A stretch of 64,000 nucleotides of DNA from Paenibacillus ehimensis NBRC 15659 (GTDB taxonomy: Bacteria; Bacillota; Bacilli; Paenibacillales; NBRC-103111): contig NZ_BILX01000014.1 of the NCBI RefSeq assembly GCF_004000785.1, forward strand, positions 1 to 64,000, in the 5' to 3' direction. Shown here piece by piece: positions 26,042 through 35,925 of this stretch (the first letter of the stretch is position 1; the number at the start of each line of letters is the position of its first letter). Both the position numbers and the translations under genes were made by a program. Below the pieces are notes generated by a model. The model worked only from the letters and a program-made list of their open reading frames with translations, searched no databases and had not been told where the DNA came from.

Positions 26042-27010
26042 ATGATCGCTTTTCTTCGCAAAAACAGCTTCGTGCTGCTGCTGTTGGCCGCTTTCGTGCT
26101 GTCGGACGTGCTCATCTCCTGGTGGGACCCGATGGTGACGTCGCGGCGTTTTTATAAGAACGATTTTACGAAGACGCTCTTCCATCACGATGGGCAGAAT
26201 CGGGGGCCGGCCTTTTACGGCAACTCCGCGGTGACGGGAGCGTATATCGAGGCGGATTCGTCGGCCAAGCTGGTGGAGCTCGGGCTTTCCTACGGCAAGC
26301 TGACCGATCTGAAAGCGATTTTGGAGCAGCAGCGCTTCCAGGTGGAGGGACAGCTTGTCGTCGGCATCGACGTTCATACGATGATCGACAGTCTGGAAAC
26401 GGACCCGACCTACCAGTGGTTCAAGCCTTGGTACCAGCCTTATGTCTACGCGTACCGCGACTATTTCCGCGATACGGGGACGGAAATTGCCTGCGGCTTG
26501 TACCAAGGGCTTCTGAGGCAGGACGCCGCCCAATTCAAAACATGCGCCCGCTTCCCGGAGACGCTGAAGCTGAGCGCGTCCGATCCGCTGGCCTACCAGC
26601 CGCGCTGGATCGACAAGGAGCTTTATTTCGGCCGAAAATCCGATGAGGATCTCCGCAAAAAGTGGGACGAGTACGAGGAGCGGTTCGGCTGGATGACCAA
26701 CCGGGATTTCAAGAACAATCTGGACGCATTGGACTTCATCATCGCTTACAGCAAGCAGCAAGGCTTGCCGCTGCGCGTCGTCTGGATGCCTTGGAACCGC
26801 GGCTACAAGCTGCCGGGCTACATGCCTGCTTTGCAGGAAGAAGTCAACCGCCGACTGCAGGCGGCCGGCGTGCCGATGCTCGATCTGCTGACGGCATACG
26901 ATCCGAAATATTTTCACGATCTCGTTCATCTGAGCCGTCAGGAAGGCGCTCCCGTGTTTACGAAGGAGGTGGACGCATGGCTCGCTTCGCTCGCAAAATC
27001 GTCGAAGTGA
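26042..27010 (+). CDS. DltD-like membrane-anchored SGNH-type transferase/esterase
   Basis: 322 residues: membrane anchor at about 8-27 (NSFVLLLLAAFVLSDVLISW), then an extracytoplasmic domain. The SGNH nucleophile is probably S62 in FYGNSAVTGAYI; the catalytic Asp-His pair is D293/H296 in FHDLVHLSRQEG near the C-terminus, the layout of DltD and AlgJ/AlgX-type proteins. In the Dlt pathway DltD carries out the last transfer to the polymer outside the membrane. The ribosome binding site is weak; the GTG at 26027 is an alternative start. The end overlaps the microprotein gene by 34 bases. Confidence 0.85.
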   Translation: MIAFLRKNSFVLLLLAAFVLSDVLISWWDPMVTSRRFYKNDFTKTLFHHDGQNRGPAFYGNSAVTGAYIEADSSAKLVELGLSYGKLTDLKAILEQQRFQVEGQLVVGIDVHTMIDSLETDPTYQWFKPWYQPYVYAYRDYFRDTGTEIACGLYQGLLRQDAAQFKTCARFPETLKLSASDPLAYQPRWIDKELYFGRKSDEDLRKKWDEYEERFGWMTNRDFKNNLDALDFIIAYSKQQGLPLRVVWMPWNRGYKLPGYMPALQEEVNRRLQAAGVPMLDLLTAYDPKYFHDLVHLSRQEGAPVFTKEVDAWLASLAKSSK

Positions 27011-27087
27011 TCGTTTATCTCGCCATGCTCGTCATGGTGCTGATCTACTTTACCGGCAAAGGATTGTTCATCTACGAAGGGTTCTGA
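26977..27087 (+). CDS. DltX-like 36-residue membrane microprotein
   Basis: Reads MARFARKIVE, one membrane segment (VIVYLAMLVMVLIYFTG), and the terminus KGLFIYEGF. Canonical DltX is a similarly short single-span protein ending in FIYNEF; here four of the six terminal residues match, including the tyrosine (Y33). Published work on Dlt systems proposes that this tyrosine carries the acyl group between DltB and DltD. A strong GAAGGAGG (26962-26969) lies 7 bases before the ATG, inside the end of the DltD-like gene. It is easily missed because it is tiny and overlaps another gene. Its place between DltD-like and MBOAT genes makes the assignment firm for so short a protein. Confidence 0.85.
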   Translation: MARFARKIVEVIVYLAMLVMVLIYFTGKGLFIYEGF

Positions 27088-27185
27088 TCTTGTCTTGATC
27101 GGTGCGAACCCCGATCGGTCCTTCCGTCCCGCTCCGGGCCGGTTTCCGACCCGTACGGCGGATGCATATGTTGGAGGAATCTTCG

Positions 27186-28337
27186 ATGTGGTATTTAAAT
27201 ATGAACGCGGTTATGGCCATGGCCGGCATGGTGCTCGTGCTTGCCCTAACCCGGCGGTGGGCGGATAACAAGCGGCTGCTGCTGCTCGCGTTCAACCTAT
27301 GCTTTTTGCTGCTGTTCAGTCAAAAGCTGCTTGCTTTTTACCTGGCCTACACGGCGCTGAACTACTTGGCCTTTTTATTTCTCAGCCACACGTCACGCTT
27401 TCGCAAGGGTTGGTTCATTCTGCTGATCGCGGCCAATGTGGCGGCTGTCTGCTCACTGCGGCTGTTCGGGATGGAGGTATTTACTCATCCGCTGTTTGAC
27501 GTTGCGATGGTGCTCGGCTTGATCTACAACGTGCTCAAGGTGATCGACGCGCTATATTTCGCCTACTTCTTCGGCAAAGACGCCCGTGCAAAGGTTGTCG
27601 ACTACTTCAACTATATTTTGTTCATCCCGACGTTCACGTCCGGCCCGATTCTCAAGTTCCGCGATTTCATGGCGGATACGAAGCAGCCGTATCGGGTGGA
27701 TGCCGCACAGACGGAAAGCAGCATCAAACGCATCATTCTCGGTCTGTTCAAGAAGATCGTGCTGGTCACATGGATGACCGACGTGTTCGACCACTTATCG
27801 GGGCAGGAGCTTTATACGCATCAGTCGTTATTTTTGATGGTCTGGTTTTATGCCTTGATCTACTTCGATTTCTCCGGCTACTCCGATATTGCGATCGGCT
27901 TCGGACGGCTGATGGGCTACAACATACCGGAAAACTTCAAGAAGCCGTTCCAGTCGCCGACGCTGACGCAGTACTGGCGCAATTGGCACGCTACGCTCGG
28001 CGACTGGTTCCGCGATCACATTTTTATCTTTTTCTCGCGTCAAACGCCGACCAAATGGACCGCAGCCGGCCTGTCCATCCTTATTATGGTGCTGATCGGG
28101 CTATGGCACGGCTTTAGCTGGCTTTACCTGCTATGGGGTGTCTACCACGGCGTGCTGATCGCGCTGGAAAATCTGCTCGGGAAGACGACGGTTAACAAGA
28201 AAAAAGTATCGCGGACGTACTTCTACGCCCGCTGCGCGTTGACCCAGCTGCTTGTGACAGCGGCAGTCATCGTTTACAGCGGCAAAAGCGAAACGGTCCT
28301 CCACATTTACCGCGGTCTCCTGAACTGGCCGTTCTGA
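27186..28337 (+). CDS. DltB-like MBOAT acyltransferase
   Basis: 383-residue polytopic membrane protein of the membrane-bound O-acyltransferase family. Typical motifs: FIPTFTSGPILKFRDF, FDFSGYSDIAIGFGRLMGYN, FKKPFQSPTLTQYWRNWH, and GLWHGFSWLYLLWGVYHG holding the catalytic histidine H308. The ATG at 27186 has TTGGAGGA 8 bases upstream; more distal ATG codons lie over that site. Last gene of the operon, followed by a strong terminator. By analogy with DltB it should take the amino acid from the carrier on the cytoplasmic side and pass it outward to the microprotein and DltD-like protein. Confidence 0.92.
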   Translation: MWYLNMNAVMAMAGMVLVLALTRRWADNKRLLLLAFNLCFLLLFSQKLLAFYLAYTALNYLAFLFLSHTSRFRKGWFILLIAANVAAVCSLRLFGMEVFTHPLFDVAMVLGLIYNVLKVIDALYFAYFFGKDARAKVVDYFNYILFIPTFTSGPILKFRDFMADTKQPYRVDAAQTESSIKRIILGLFKKIVLVTWMTDVFDHLSGQELYTHQSLFLMVWFYALIYFDFSGYSDIAIGFGRLMGYNIPENFKKPFQSPTLTQYWRNWHATLGDWFRDHIFIFFSRQTPTKWTAAGLSILIMVLIGLWHGFSWLYLLWGVYHGVLIALENLLGKTTVNKKKVSRTYFYARCALTQLLVTAAVIVYSGKSETVLHIYRGLLNWPF

Positions 28338-28346
28338 GCATAATGA

Positions 28347-28382
28347 AAGCAGCGTCCCTTTGCGGGCGCTGCTTGTTTTTTT
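28347..28382 (+). terminator. terminator of the Dlt-like operon
   Basis: 11-12 bp stem AAGCAGCGTCCC/GGGCGCTGCTT (one wobble), 5-base loop, then GTTTTTTT. It lies nine bases after the MBOAT stop. Confidence 0.92.
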
Positions 28383-28403
28383 ACGCGATCTCGCGAAAAT
28401 AAC

Positions 28404-28691
28404 TTAACTGGCATCGGATTGCTTCGTGGGCGTCTCCACGACTTCTTTGGCCGGGGCAGCTTGAACCGCGCATTGCAGCTGGTTGCCGTTTGCCGTTATA
28501 TACAATTCCCCCACATATTGAAACACATCATCGCTGTCCTTCTTATGTACATGCACGCAGCCCGATTTCGTATTGATATTGAGCGAGAGCTGATCGGGCA
28601 GCTCCACCAAGCAGTGAAACTTTTTAAAGCCGTTTGGGAAACGCAGCCAAGTGCCTGACACGGTTTCAACAATTTGGGTGTCTTTGCTCAT
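28404..28691 (-). CDS. small soluble protein of unknown function
   Basis: 95 residues without signal or membrane segment: MSKDTQIVETVSGTWLRF, then a beta-rich centre (LSLNINTKSGCVHVHKKDSDD, VFQYVGELYITANGNQ) and a Lys/Thr-rich tail. The ATG at 28691 has an AAAGGGCGG site eight bases upstream. No family recognised. It is convergent with the Dlt-like operon and divergent from the isomerase gene; nothing ties it to either. Confidence 0.6.
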   Translation of the reverse strand: MSKDTQIVETVSGTWLRFPNGFKKFHCLVELPDQLSLNINTKSGCVHVHKKDSDDVFQYVGELYITANGNQLQCAVQAAPAKEVVETPTKQSDAS

Positions 28692-28872
28692 CGTACGATC
28701 CGCCCTTTCTTGAAAAAGTTGCCCCTTCTCCCCTCCAGTCCGAAGAGAATTATTTCCATTGTAAACCAATCAAAAGGAAAAGAAACGGGAACGTTGTCGA
28801 GCGTTTTTGTCGAAAAACCGCCGGAGTGGACAGGGGCATCCTCCCGGGCTCCCAATGTCCGAAACTCTTACT

Positions 28873-28900
28873 TTGAGTTGTCGGCAATTAATGATATAAT
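28873..28900 (+). promoter_or_regulatory. sigma-A promoter of the sugar isomerase-like gene
   Basis: TTGAGT (28873-28878) and TATAAT (28895-28900), 16-base spacer, about 56 bases before the start codon. Confidence 0.7.
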
Positions 28901-28956
28901 TTGGATGAGCGTTCTATTGTACGCGCGTTCATTTCGATTATTTTCGGAGGTGTCCC

Positions 28957-29925
28957 ATGAAATTAGGCGTGTTTACGGTATTATTCCAGCAAAAACCTTT
29001 CGAAGAAGCACTTGACTACATTGCTTCCAAAGGACTCGATGCCGTTGAAATCGGCACCGGTGGCTACCCGGGCAAAGCGCACTGCGACCCGGACGTGCTG
29101 CTTAGCGATAACGGCAAACTGAAAGCGTTCAAGCAAGCGATCGAATCCCGCGGACTGACGATCAGCGCGCTCAGCTGCCATGGCAACCCGCTCCATCCGC
29201 AAAAAGCGCTTGCTCAAGCCGATCACGAAGCGCTGCTCAAAACGGTCGACCTTGCCCAGAAGCTCGAGGTGCCTGTCGTCAATGCGTTCTCCGGCTGCCC
29301 GGGCGATTCCGATAACGCGAAATATCCGAACTGGCCGGTCGCTCCTTGGCCGCCCGATTTCCAAGAAATTCTCGACTGGCAGTGGGCCAACAAAGTGATT
29401 CCTTACTGGACGGAAACCGGCAAATATGCTTCCGACCGCGGTGTGAAATTCGGCCTCGAGCTTCACGGCGGCTTCTCCGTCCATACTCCGGCTACGCTCC
29501 TGCGTCTGCGCGAAGCGGCTGGCGACGTCATCGGCGCTAACCTGGACCCGAGCCATATGTGGTGGCAGGGCATCGATCCGGTGCAAGCGGTGAACATTCT
29601 CGGCCGCGCAGGCGCCATTCACCACTTCCATGCCAAAGATACGTCGATCGATCCGATCAACGTTAACCGTTACGGCGTCACGGATATGCAGTCCTACGCG
29701 AACATGCTGGACCGCGCTTGGCAGTTCCGTACCGTCGGCTACGGGCACGATCTCAAGACATGGGCGGACATTATCAGCGCACTTCGCTTGGTCGGATACG
29801 ACTATGTCGTCAGCATCGAGCATGAAGACGGCTTGATGTCGGTGGACGAAGGCTTTACGAAAGCGGTGCAAAACCTGCAGCAAATTCTCATCAAAGAGCC
29901 GCTTGGCGAAATGTGGTGGGTTTAA
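28957..29925 (+). CDS. sugar phosphate isomerase/epimerase-like TIM-barrel protein
   Basis: 322 residues of the xylose isomerase-like (AP endonuclease 2) TIM-barrel family. The barrel pattern is clear: MKLGVFTVLF, GLDAVEIGTGGYPG, LSCHGNPLHP, VKFGLELHGGF, VIGANLDPSHMWWQG, IHHFHAKDT, VVSIEHEDGLM. The acidic and histidine residues E (LELHGG), D/H (LDPSHM), H/D (HAKDT) and E (SIEHED) would bind one divalent metal as in the family. Typical relatives act on sugars or inositol derivatives; the substrate is unknown. AGGTG-type site (CGGAGGTG) before the ATG, its own promoter and terminator: a single-gene unit. Confidence 0.9.
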   Translation: MKLGVFTVLFQQKPFEEALDYIASKGLDAVEIGTGGYPGKAHCDPDVLLSDNGKLKAFKQAIESRGLTISALSCHGNPLHPQKALAQADHEALLKTVDLAQKLEVPVVNAFSGCPGDSDNAKYPNWPVAPWPPDFQEILDWQWANKVIPYWTETGKYASDRGVKFGLELHGGFSVHTPATLLRLREAAGDVIGANLDPSHMWWQGIDPVQAVNILGRAGAIHHFHAKDTSIDPINVNRYGVTDMQSYANMLDRAWQFRTVGYGHDLKTWADIISALRLVGYDYVVSIEHEDGLMSVDEGFTKAVQNLQQILIKEPLGEMWWV

Positions 29926-29932
29926 TCCAATG

Positions 29933-29966
29933 GAGCGCCCCTCTGCCTGAGGTAGCGCTCTTTTTT
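29933..29966 (+). terminator. terminator of the isomerase-like gene
   Basis: GAGCGC/GCGCTC outer stem with an inner CCTC/GAGG pairing, followed by six T; eight bases after the stop codon. Confidence 0.88.
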
Positions 29967-29994
29967 ATTTTCAGGAATATCCTCTCGAAACGTC

Positions 29995-30028
29995 AAAAGG
30001 ACAGCGTCCCTAAGAGGAGACCTGTCCT
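29995..30028 (-). terminator. probable terminator of the small membrane protein gene
   Basis: Minus strand: AGGACAG/CTGTCCT stem with a 17-base loop followed by TTTT, about 50 bases after the stop. Confidence 0.6.
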
Positions 30029-30076
30029 TGTCCGTGCATGTATGATCTTATTCGCACCTCTGCAAGCAGCGGCAGC

Positions 30077-30292
30077 TTACAGCTTGCCCATCCAGCCCAT
30101 AACCATAATGACGTCCAGGGTTACGAATACGGCCAAGCTAACGAGACCGAAGCCAATGGCGAACGGATTTTTCTTTTTAGCGCCGAGCAACCGGATGATG
30201 CCGATAGCAATAATGATCGTGAACAAGATCACGAATATATCGAACCCGGAAAAGGTGCTCGTGGCTTGTGCCGCTTCTTCAGCCAAAAACAT
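30077..30292 (-). CDS. small two-segment membrane protein, DUF2759-like
   Basis: 71 residues: a polar N-terminus (MFLAEEAAQATSTFSG), membrane segment ~18-36 (IFVILFTIIIAIGIIRLL), a basic loop AKKKNP, and a second segment ~45-68. The layout and the loop followed by a second helix resemble the short DUF2759 proteins of Bacillales, but the match is by impression. A perfect AAGGAGG lies 7 bases before the ATG. Function unknown. Confidence 0.7.
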   Translation of the reverse strand: MFLAEEAAQATSTFSGFDIFVILFTIIIAIGIIRLLGAKKKNPFAIGFGLVSLAVFVTLDVIMVMGWMGKL

Positions 30293-30825
30293 GGAGGGAC
30301 CTCCTTCAATATGCGAAAATACTTAATCCTATCTTATCTTGACTAGCTTGGAAGTGCAAGCGATTTATCCAAGTGTAACAAGTTTGTCAACATTTTCACC
30401 GGGAAGCGGCAGGGCTTGACTTTTTGGCCGTTGCCCCCTTTGTGAGGCACTTCACTCAAGACGTGAAAGGCTTATATGAGAGCCTTTTCATCTATAGCTC
30501 GCATTCCGCCTATTTCTAATAAATCGTTATCAAATGGAACGCTGTAAACGATTTACCGGAATTGTGCAACATCAGGGAGGAGCCAAGACCCATGGCCTCC
30601 GAACCGTCCGTGATTTCTGCAATCTCCCGCGCAAATATAAAATGTCCATTTCTTCTAATATTTATAACTCCGGCCACACGGAAATTCAGTGTCTGGCCTT
30701 CCCCCCGCAACGAAAATGATCCGCGAAGAGGAAGTGCCCGACTTCCCACGTATGAAGTCGGCGGCGGCTTGTTGGCGAAACCGCCCCCCGCGAAGCAGCT
30801 CGATCCGTTCGTCCGCCGCGCTCGT
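30293..30825 (-). other. intergenic stretch without a gene, with several hairpins
   Basis: About 530 bases in which I find no supportable gene. Visible structure: stem TGAAAGGCT/AGCCTTTTCA at 30464-30490; inverted repeat AAATCGTT/AACGATTT at about 30530-30563; perfect 8-bp stem CCGACTTC/GAAGTCGG at 30738-30761 followed by GGCGG/CCGCC. Short open frames exist on both strands but lack ribosome binding sites and family resemblance. The part near 30300 must hold the promoter of the small membrane protein. Confidence 0.5.
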
Positions 30826-30870
30826 AAAAACGCCGCTCTCAAGCGGGTTCCCGGCTTGGAGCAGCGTTTT
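30826..30870 (-). terminator. terminator of uvrBA
   Basis: Minus strand: AACGCTGCT pairs with AGCGGCGTT around an inner hairpin (CAAGC-GGG/CCC-GCTTG), then TTTTT. About 25 bases after the uvrA stop. Confidence 0.85.
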
Positions 30871-30894
30871 CTCTATTCCTATGGGCCATCGAAG

Positions 30895-33777
30895 TTAAAC
30901 GGCCGCATCTTCCATTTCTTTAAGCCGCTTATAGTAATCTTCGGAGCGCACTTTGTCGCGTTCCAAGATCGGTTTCAGGTATTTGCCTGTGTACGAGCCG
31001 CTTACCTTGACCACTTCCTCCGGCGTACCGGAAGCGACGATCGTACCGCCCCGGTTGCCGCCTTCCGGTCCGAGATCGATGATGTAATCGGCTGTCTTGA
31101 TCACATCGAGATTGTGCTCGATGACGAGGACGGAATCGCCGTTCTCGACCAAGCGGTGCAGCACCTTAAGCAGCCGGTCGATATCATGAATATGCAATCC
31201 GGTCGTCGGCTCGTCCAGAATGTAGATCGTCTTGCCCGTGCTGCGCCGATAGAGCTCGGCTGCGAGCTTCACGCGCTGCGCCTCTCCTCCGGAGAGTGTC
31301 GTCGCCGGCTGTCCCAGGTTCATGTACCCGAGCCCGACGTCCAACAAGGTCTGCATTTTACGGTGAATGCGCGGAATGTTTTTGAAAAACTCGCACGCAT
31401 CCTCGATTGTCATTTCCAACACTTCGGAAATGTTCTTGCCTTTATATTTCACTTCCAACGTTTCGCGGTTGTACCGTTTGCCTTTACATACCTCACACGG
31501 CACGTAAACGTCCGGCAGGAAGTGCATCTCGATCTTGATGATGCCGTCGCCCTTGCATGCCTCACAGCGTCCGCCCTTCACGTTAAAGCTGAACCGGCCC
31601 TTTTTGTAGCCGCGCACTTTCGCTTCGTTCGTCGCAGAGAAGACGTCACGGATATCGTCAAATACGCCGGTATACGTAGCCGGGTTCGAACGGGGCGTCC
31701 TGCCGATCGGCGATTGATCGATGTCGATCACTTTGTCGACATGCTCCAGTCCCTTGAACTCCTTGTATTCGCCCGGGCGAACCTTGGCGCCGTTCAGCTC
31801 TTTCGCCAACGTTTTGTACAAAATTTCGTTAATCAGCGTACTCTTGCCGGAGCCGGATACGCCGGTCACACAGCCGAATACCCCCAGCGGAAATTTCACA
31901 TTGACGCCGCGCAGGTTGTTTTCTTTCGCCCCGCGGATTTCCAGCCACTTCCCATTCGGCTTCCGCCGCTCGGCAGGAACGGGAATAAACTTGCGGCCGC
32001 TGAGATATTGCCCGGTCAGCGATTCCTCGTCCTTCATAATCTCCTCAGGCGTGCCTTGGGCGATCACCTTGCCGCCATGAATGCCCGCTCCCGGCCCGAT
32101 GTCGATGATGTAGTCGGCCGCCAGCATCGTATCTTCGTCGTGCTCGACCACAATCAGCGTATTGCCCAGATCCCGCATATGCTCCAACGTCTGGATCAAC
32201 CGGTCGTTATCCCGCTGATGCAGGCCGATGCTTGGCTCGTCCAAGATGTACAGCACGCCCATCAGGCTCGACCCGATCTGTGTCGCCAGACGAATACGCT
32301 GCGCCTCGCCGCCGGAGAGCGTGCCCGCCGCGCGGTGCATCGTCAAGTAGTCGAGCCCGACATTGACGAGGAAGCCCAGACGCTCCTTGATTTCCTTCAG
32401 GATCAGATGCGCAATCTGCGTCTCGCGGTCAGTCAGCTTCAGCGAGTCGAACCATTGCTGCGCTTCCCCGATGGACAGCGAGGTGACATGCGCGATATTT
32501 TTATCCGCTACGGTTACCGCCAGCGTTTCCGGCTTCAGGCGGGCGCCCTTGCACTTGCCGCAAGGCTTGGCGCTCATGTACGTTTCGATATGCTCACGGA
32601 TGCCGTCGGAGAACGTCTCCCGGTAACGGCGCTCCAGATTGTTCACGATGCCTTCAAAGGCAACCATTGCTTCCTTCTTATGGCCGAAATCGTTCTCGTA
32701 CCGGAACCGCACCTTCTCCCCGCCGGTCCCGTACAACAGCTTCTGCATCTGCTCTTTCGTCAGCTCGCTGACAGGCGCATTTTTCGGAATGCCGTAGTGC
32801 TCGCACACCGCCGAAAGGAACTGCGGATAGTAGTTCGACGTGCTGCCGGCCCATGCCTCGAACGCCCCCTCTTCGATGGAAAGCTTCGAATTCGGAACGA
32901 GCAGGTCCGGGTCCACGATCATCTTTTGACCTAAGCCGTCACACTCGGGACAAGCGCCGAACGGACTGTTGAACGAAAACATCCGCGGCGCCAGCTCTTC
33001 GATACTGAAGCCGCACTCGGGGCAGGCCAGATTTTGGCTGAACAGGAGCTCTTCCTGATCGATCACGTCTACGATGACGCGCCCCTCGGCCAGTTTCAAG
33101 GCCGTTTCCAGCGAGTCGGCCAGACGTGTCTGGACATCGTCCTTCACGACGATCCGGTCCACGACCACCTCGATCGTGTGCTTTTTGTTTTTCTCCAGCT
33201 CGATCGTTTCGGACAGCTCGCGAAGCTCGCCGTTGACGCGTACGCGGACGAAGCCCTGCTTCTGGATATCCGCCAGCAGCTTCGAATGCTCGCCCTTGCG
33301 TCCCGAGACGATCGGCGCCAAAATTTGCAGCTTGGTACGCTCCGGATATTCCATGATCCGGTCAACCATCTGCTCGACGGTTTGCGAGGTAATCTCGATT
33401 TTATGCTCCGGACAGTGCGGACGCCCGATCCTGGCAAATAGTAGACGCAGATAGTCGTAAATTTCCGTTACCGTACCCACGGTGGAACGCGGGTTGCGGC
33501 TCGTCGTCTTCTGGTCGATGGAGATGGCCGGAGACAATCCCTCGATCGAGTCGACATCCGGTTTGTCCATCTGGCCGAGAAACTGCCGCGCGTAGGCGGA
33601 CAGCGACTCGACATATCTTCTTTGCCCTTCGGCATAGATCGTATCGAACGCCAAGGACGATTTGCCGGAGCCGCTCAGGCCGGTCAGGACGACAAATTTA
33701 TCCCGCGGAATGACGACGTCGATATTTTTCAGGTTGTGCGCCCTGGCGCCTTTAATTACAATGTTGTCTCTGGCCAC
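30895..33777 (-). CDS. uvrA: excinuclease ABC subunit A
   Basis: 960 residues, full length. Damage-recognition ATPase of nucleotide excision repair that loads UvrB. Two ABC modules are visible: Walker [14 protein letters not shown] at the N-terminus and [10 protein letters not shown] in the middle, signatures [12 protein letters not shown] and [12 protein letters not shown], and Walker [15 protein letters not shown] and [11 protein letters not shown]. The zinc modules are present ([11 protein letters not shown] ... [17 protein letters not shown] ... [10 protein letters not shown]). The start is GTG with GGGAGG about 10 bases upstream. It follows uvrB by 20 bases in one operon, under the SOS-like promoter in front of uvrB. 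Confidence 0.99.
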   Translation of the reverse strand: MARDNIVIKGARAHNLKNIDVVIPRDKFVVLTGLSGSGKSSLAFDTIYAEGQRRYVESLSAYARQFLGQMDKPDVDSIEGLSPAISIDQKTTSRNPRSTVGTVTEIYDYLRLLFARIGRPHCPEHKIEITSQTVEQMVDRIMEYPERTKLQILAPIVSGRKGEHSKLLADIQKQGFVRVRVNGELRELSETIELEKNKKHTIEVVVDRIVVKDDVQTRLADSLETALKLAEGRVIVDVIDQEELLFSQNLACPECGFSIEELAPRMFSFNSPFGACPECDGLGQKMIVDPDLLVPNSKLSIEEGAFEAWAGSTSNYYPQFLSAVCEHYGIPKNAPVSELTKEQMQKLLYGTGGEKVRFRYENDFGHKKEAMVAFEGIVNNLERRYRETFSDGIREHIETYMSAKPCGKCKGARLKPETLAVTVADKNIAHVTSLSIGEAQQWFDSLKLTDRETQIAHLILKEIKERLGFLVNVGLDYLTMHRAAGTLSGGEAQRIRLATQIGSSLMGVLYILDEPSIGLHQRDNDRLIQTLEHMRDLGNTLIVVEHDEDTMLAADYIIDIGPGAGIHGGKVIAQGTPEEIMKDEESLTGQYLSGRKFIPVPAERRKPNGKWLEIRGAKENNLRGVNVKFPLGVFGCVTGVSGSGKSTLINEILYKTLAKELNGAKVRPGEYKEFKGLEHVDKVIDIDQSPIGRTPRSNPATYTGVFDDIRDVFSATNEAKVRGYKKGRFSFNVKGGRCEACKGDGIIKIEMHFLPDVYVPCEVCKGKRYNRETLEVKYKGKNISEVLEMTIEDACEFFKNIPRIHRKMQTLLDVGLGYMNLGQPATTLSGGEAQRVKLAAELYRRSTGKTIYILDEPTTGLHIHDIDRLLKVLHRLVENGDSVLVIEHNLDVIKTADYIIDLGPEGGNRGGTIVASGTPEEVVKVSGSYTGKYLKPILERDKVRSEDYYKRLKEMEDAAV

Positions 33778-33797
33778 GTTTCGAAAGCCTCCCTTGA

Positions 33798-35804
33798 CTA
33801 CAGCTCGGCCTTCAATTCGAGCACGGCATCGCGGAGCTCCGCGGCACGCTCAAACTGCAGGTTTTTGGCTGCTTCCTTCATTTCCTGCTCCAACCGTTCG
33901 ATTAGCGAAATGCGGTCTTTCTTGGACATCTTCGCCTGCTTCACTTCCGACAAATAGTCGGCCTTCTGTTCGGCCACCTTGGTGGCTTCGATCACATCGC
34001 GCACTTTCTTCTGTATCGTTTGCGGCGTAATGCCGTGTTTCTCATTATAAGCGAGCTGAATTGTCCGGCGGCGGTTCGTTTCCTGAATCGCCTTCTCCAT
34101 CGAATCGGTCACCTTGTCCCCGTACATGATCACATGTCCGTTGGCGTTGCGCGCCGCCCGCCCGATCGTCTGGATCAAGGAACGCTCCGCACGGAGGAAG
34201 CCTTCCTTGTCGGCGTCGAGAATCGCGACAAGCGATACCTCGGGCAAGTCCAGCCCTTCCCGCAGCAGGTTGATGCCGACGAGAACGTGGAACGTGCCGA
34301 GCCGCAATTCGCGCAAAATCTGCATCCGCTCGAGCGTCTTGATGTCCGAGTGCAAATACCGCACCTTGATGCCGATTTCCTTGAAGTAATCGGTCAAATC
34401 CTCGGCCATTTTCTTCGTCAGCGTTGTGACAAGCACCCGTTCGTCTTTCTTGATCCGGTCTTGAATTTCTTCCAGCAGATCGTCGATCTGACCTTTGGTC
34501 GGGCGCACTTCGATCACCGGGTCGACCAGTCCGGTCGGACGAATAATCTGCTGCACCATCTCGGGGCAATGCTCCAGCTCGTACGGTCCCGGCGTCGCCG
34601 AAACGTAGATGATCTGCTTCACCTTCTCTTCGAACTCCTCAAACCGGAGCGGCCGGTTATCCAGGGCCGAAGGCAGCCGGAAGCCGTGCTCGACGAGCAC
34701 TTCCTTCCGCGCCCGGTCGCCGTTGTACATCGCCCGGATCTGCGGCAGCGTCACGTGCGACTCGTCCACGATCACGAGCATGTCGTCCGGAAAATAATCG
34801 AACAGCGTGTACGGCGTCGCCCCGCGCTCGCGGAACGTCAGCGGTCCGGAATAGTTCTCGATGCCGGAGCAGAAGCCCATCTCCTGCATCATCTCGATGT
34901 CGTAGCGCGTCCGCTGCTCCAGCCGCTGCGCCTCAAGCAGCTTGCCCTCTGCGCGCAGCTGCTCAAGTCGTTCTTCCAGCTCCCGCTCAATGTTCACGAG
35001 CGCCCGCTTCATCGTCTCCTCGTGCGTCACGAAGTGGGAAGCCGGGAAGATGGCGATATGATCGCGTTCGCCGATAATCTCGCCGGTGAGCACGTTAATC
35101 TCCGTGATCCGCTCGATTTCATCGCCAAACAGCTCCACGCGGACCGCTTGCTCGCCGCGTGAAGCCGGAAAAATCTCGATAACGTCGCCGCGCACGCGGA
35201 ACGTGCCCCGCACGAAGTTCATATCGTTGCGCTGGTACTGAATATCGATAAGCCGATGCAAAATCTCGTTGCGGGAACGCTCCATACCTACCCGCAGCGA
35301 CAGCACGAGATCCCGGTACTCCATCGGAGAACCGAGGCCGTAGATGCACGATACGCTCGCCACGATGATGACGTCACGCCGCTCGAAGAGCGAGCTGGTC
35401 GCCGAGTGCCGGAGCTTGTCGATTTCTTCGTTAATGCTGGAATCCTTCTCAATATACGTATCCGACGACGGAATATACGCCTCCGGCTGGTAATAATCGT
35501 AATAGCTGACGAAATAGGAAACGGCGTTGTTCGGGAAAAACTCCTGCAGCTCGCTGCACAGCTGCGCGGCCAGCGTCTTGTTGTGCGCAATCAGCAGCGT
35601 CGGCCGGTTCAACTGGGCGATCACATGGGCCGCCGTAAACGTCTTCCCCGTTCCCGTTGCGCCAAGCAGCGTCTGATGTCTTTTCCCTTCCCGCACGCCG
35701 TTCACCAGCTGCTCGATTGCGGCCGGCTGGTCCCCTTGCGGCTGAAAGTCCGCCACGAGCTGGAATTTCCTGTCGCTGTAGACGACTTCGTTCATTTTGC
35801 TCAT
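33798..35804 (-). CDS. uvrB: excinuclease ABC subunit B
   Basis: 668 residues, full length. Helicase-like damage-verifying subunit. Helicase motif [15 protein letters not shown], the beta-hairpin region [59 protein letters not shown], and the C-terminal UVR motif that contacts UvrC ([19 protein letters not shown]). An alternative start three codons in ([10 protein letters not shown]) is possible. First gene of uvrBA. Confidence 0.99.
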   Translation of the reverse strand: MSKMNEVVYSDRKFQLVADFQPQGDQPAAIEQLVNGVREGKRHQTLLGATGTGKTFTAAHVIAQLNRPTLLIAHNKTLAAQLCSELQEFFPNNAVSYFVSYYDYYQPEAYIPSSDTYIEKDSSINEEIDKLRHSATSSLFERRDVIIVASVSCIYGLGSPMEYRDLVLSLRVGMERSRNEILHRLIDIQYQRNDMNFVRGTFRVRGDVIEIFPASRGEQAVRVELFGDEIERITEINVLTGEIIGERDHIAIFPASHFVTHEETMKRALVNIERELEERLEQLRAEGKLLEAQRLEQRTRYDIEMMQEMGFCSGIENYSGPLTFRERGATPYTLFDYFPDDMLVIVDESHVTLPQIRAMYNGDRARKEVLVEHGFRLPSALDNRPLRFEEFEEKVKQIIYVSATPGPYELEHCPEMVQQIIRPTGLVDPVIEVRPTKGQIDDLLEEIQDRIKKDERVLVTTLTKKMAEDLTDYFKEIGIKVRYLHSDIKTLERMQILRELRLGTFHVLVGINLLREGLDLPEVSLVAILDADKEGFLRAERSLIQTIGRAARNANGHVIMYGDKVTDSMEKAIQETNRRRTIQLAYNEKHGITPQTIQKKVRDVIEATKVAEQKADYLSEVKQAKMSKKDRISLIERLEQEMKEAAKNLQFERAAELRDAVLELKAEL

Positions 35805-35925
35805 CTGATCACCCGTTCATTAAAAAGACTTTGTTTTCCTTCTAAACTTTTATCTACCATATTCCGATAAATAACTAAGCGTCGGTTGACGCGCGTTCGA
35901 CTCCGTTCGACGATTTCCTGTGATA

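Noticed and set aside
30738-30780. Palindromes as a possible CRISPR or IS end
   Set aside because: There is no spaced repetition, no transposase-like frame and no target duplication visible in the window.
30562-32934. 790-codon plus-strand open frame
   Set aside because: It lies opposite uvrA, whose minus-strand protein is complete and conserved. The frame is a by-product of GC-rich codon use, with no family resemblance and no proper start signal.
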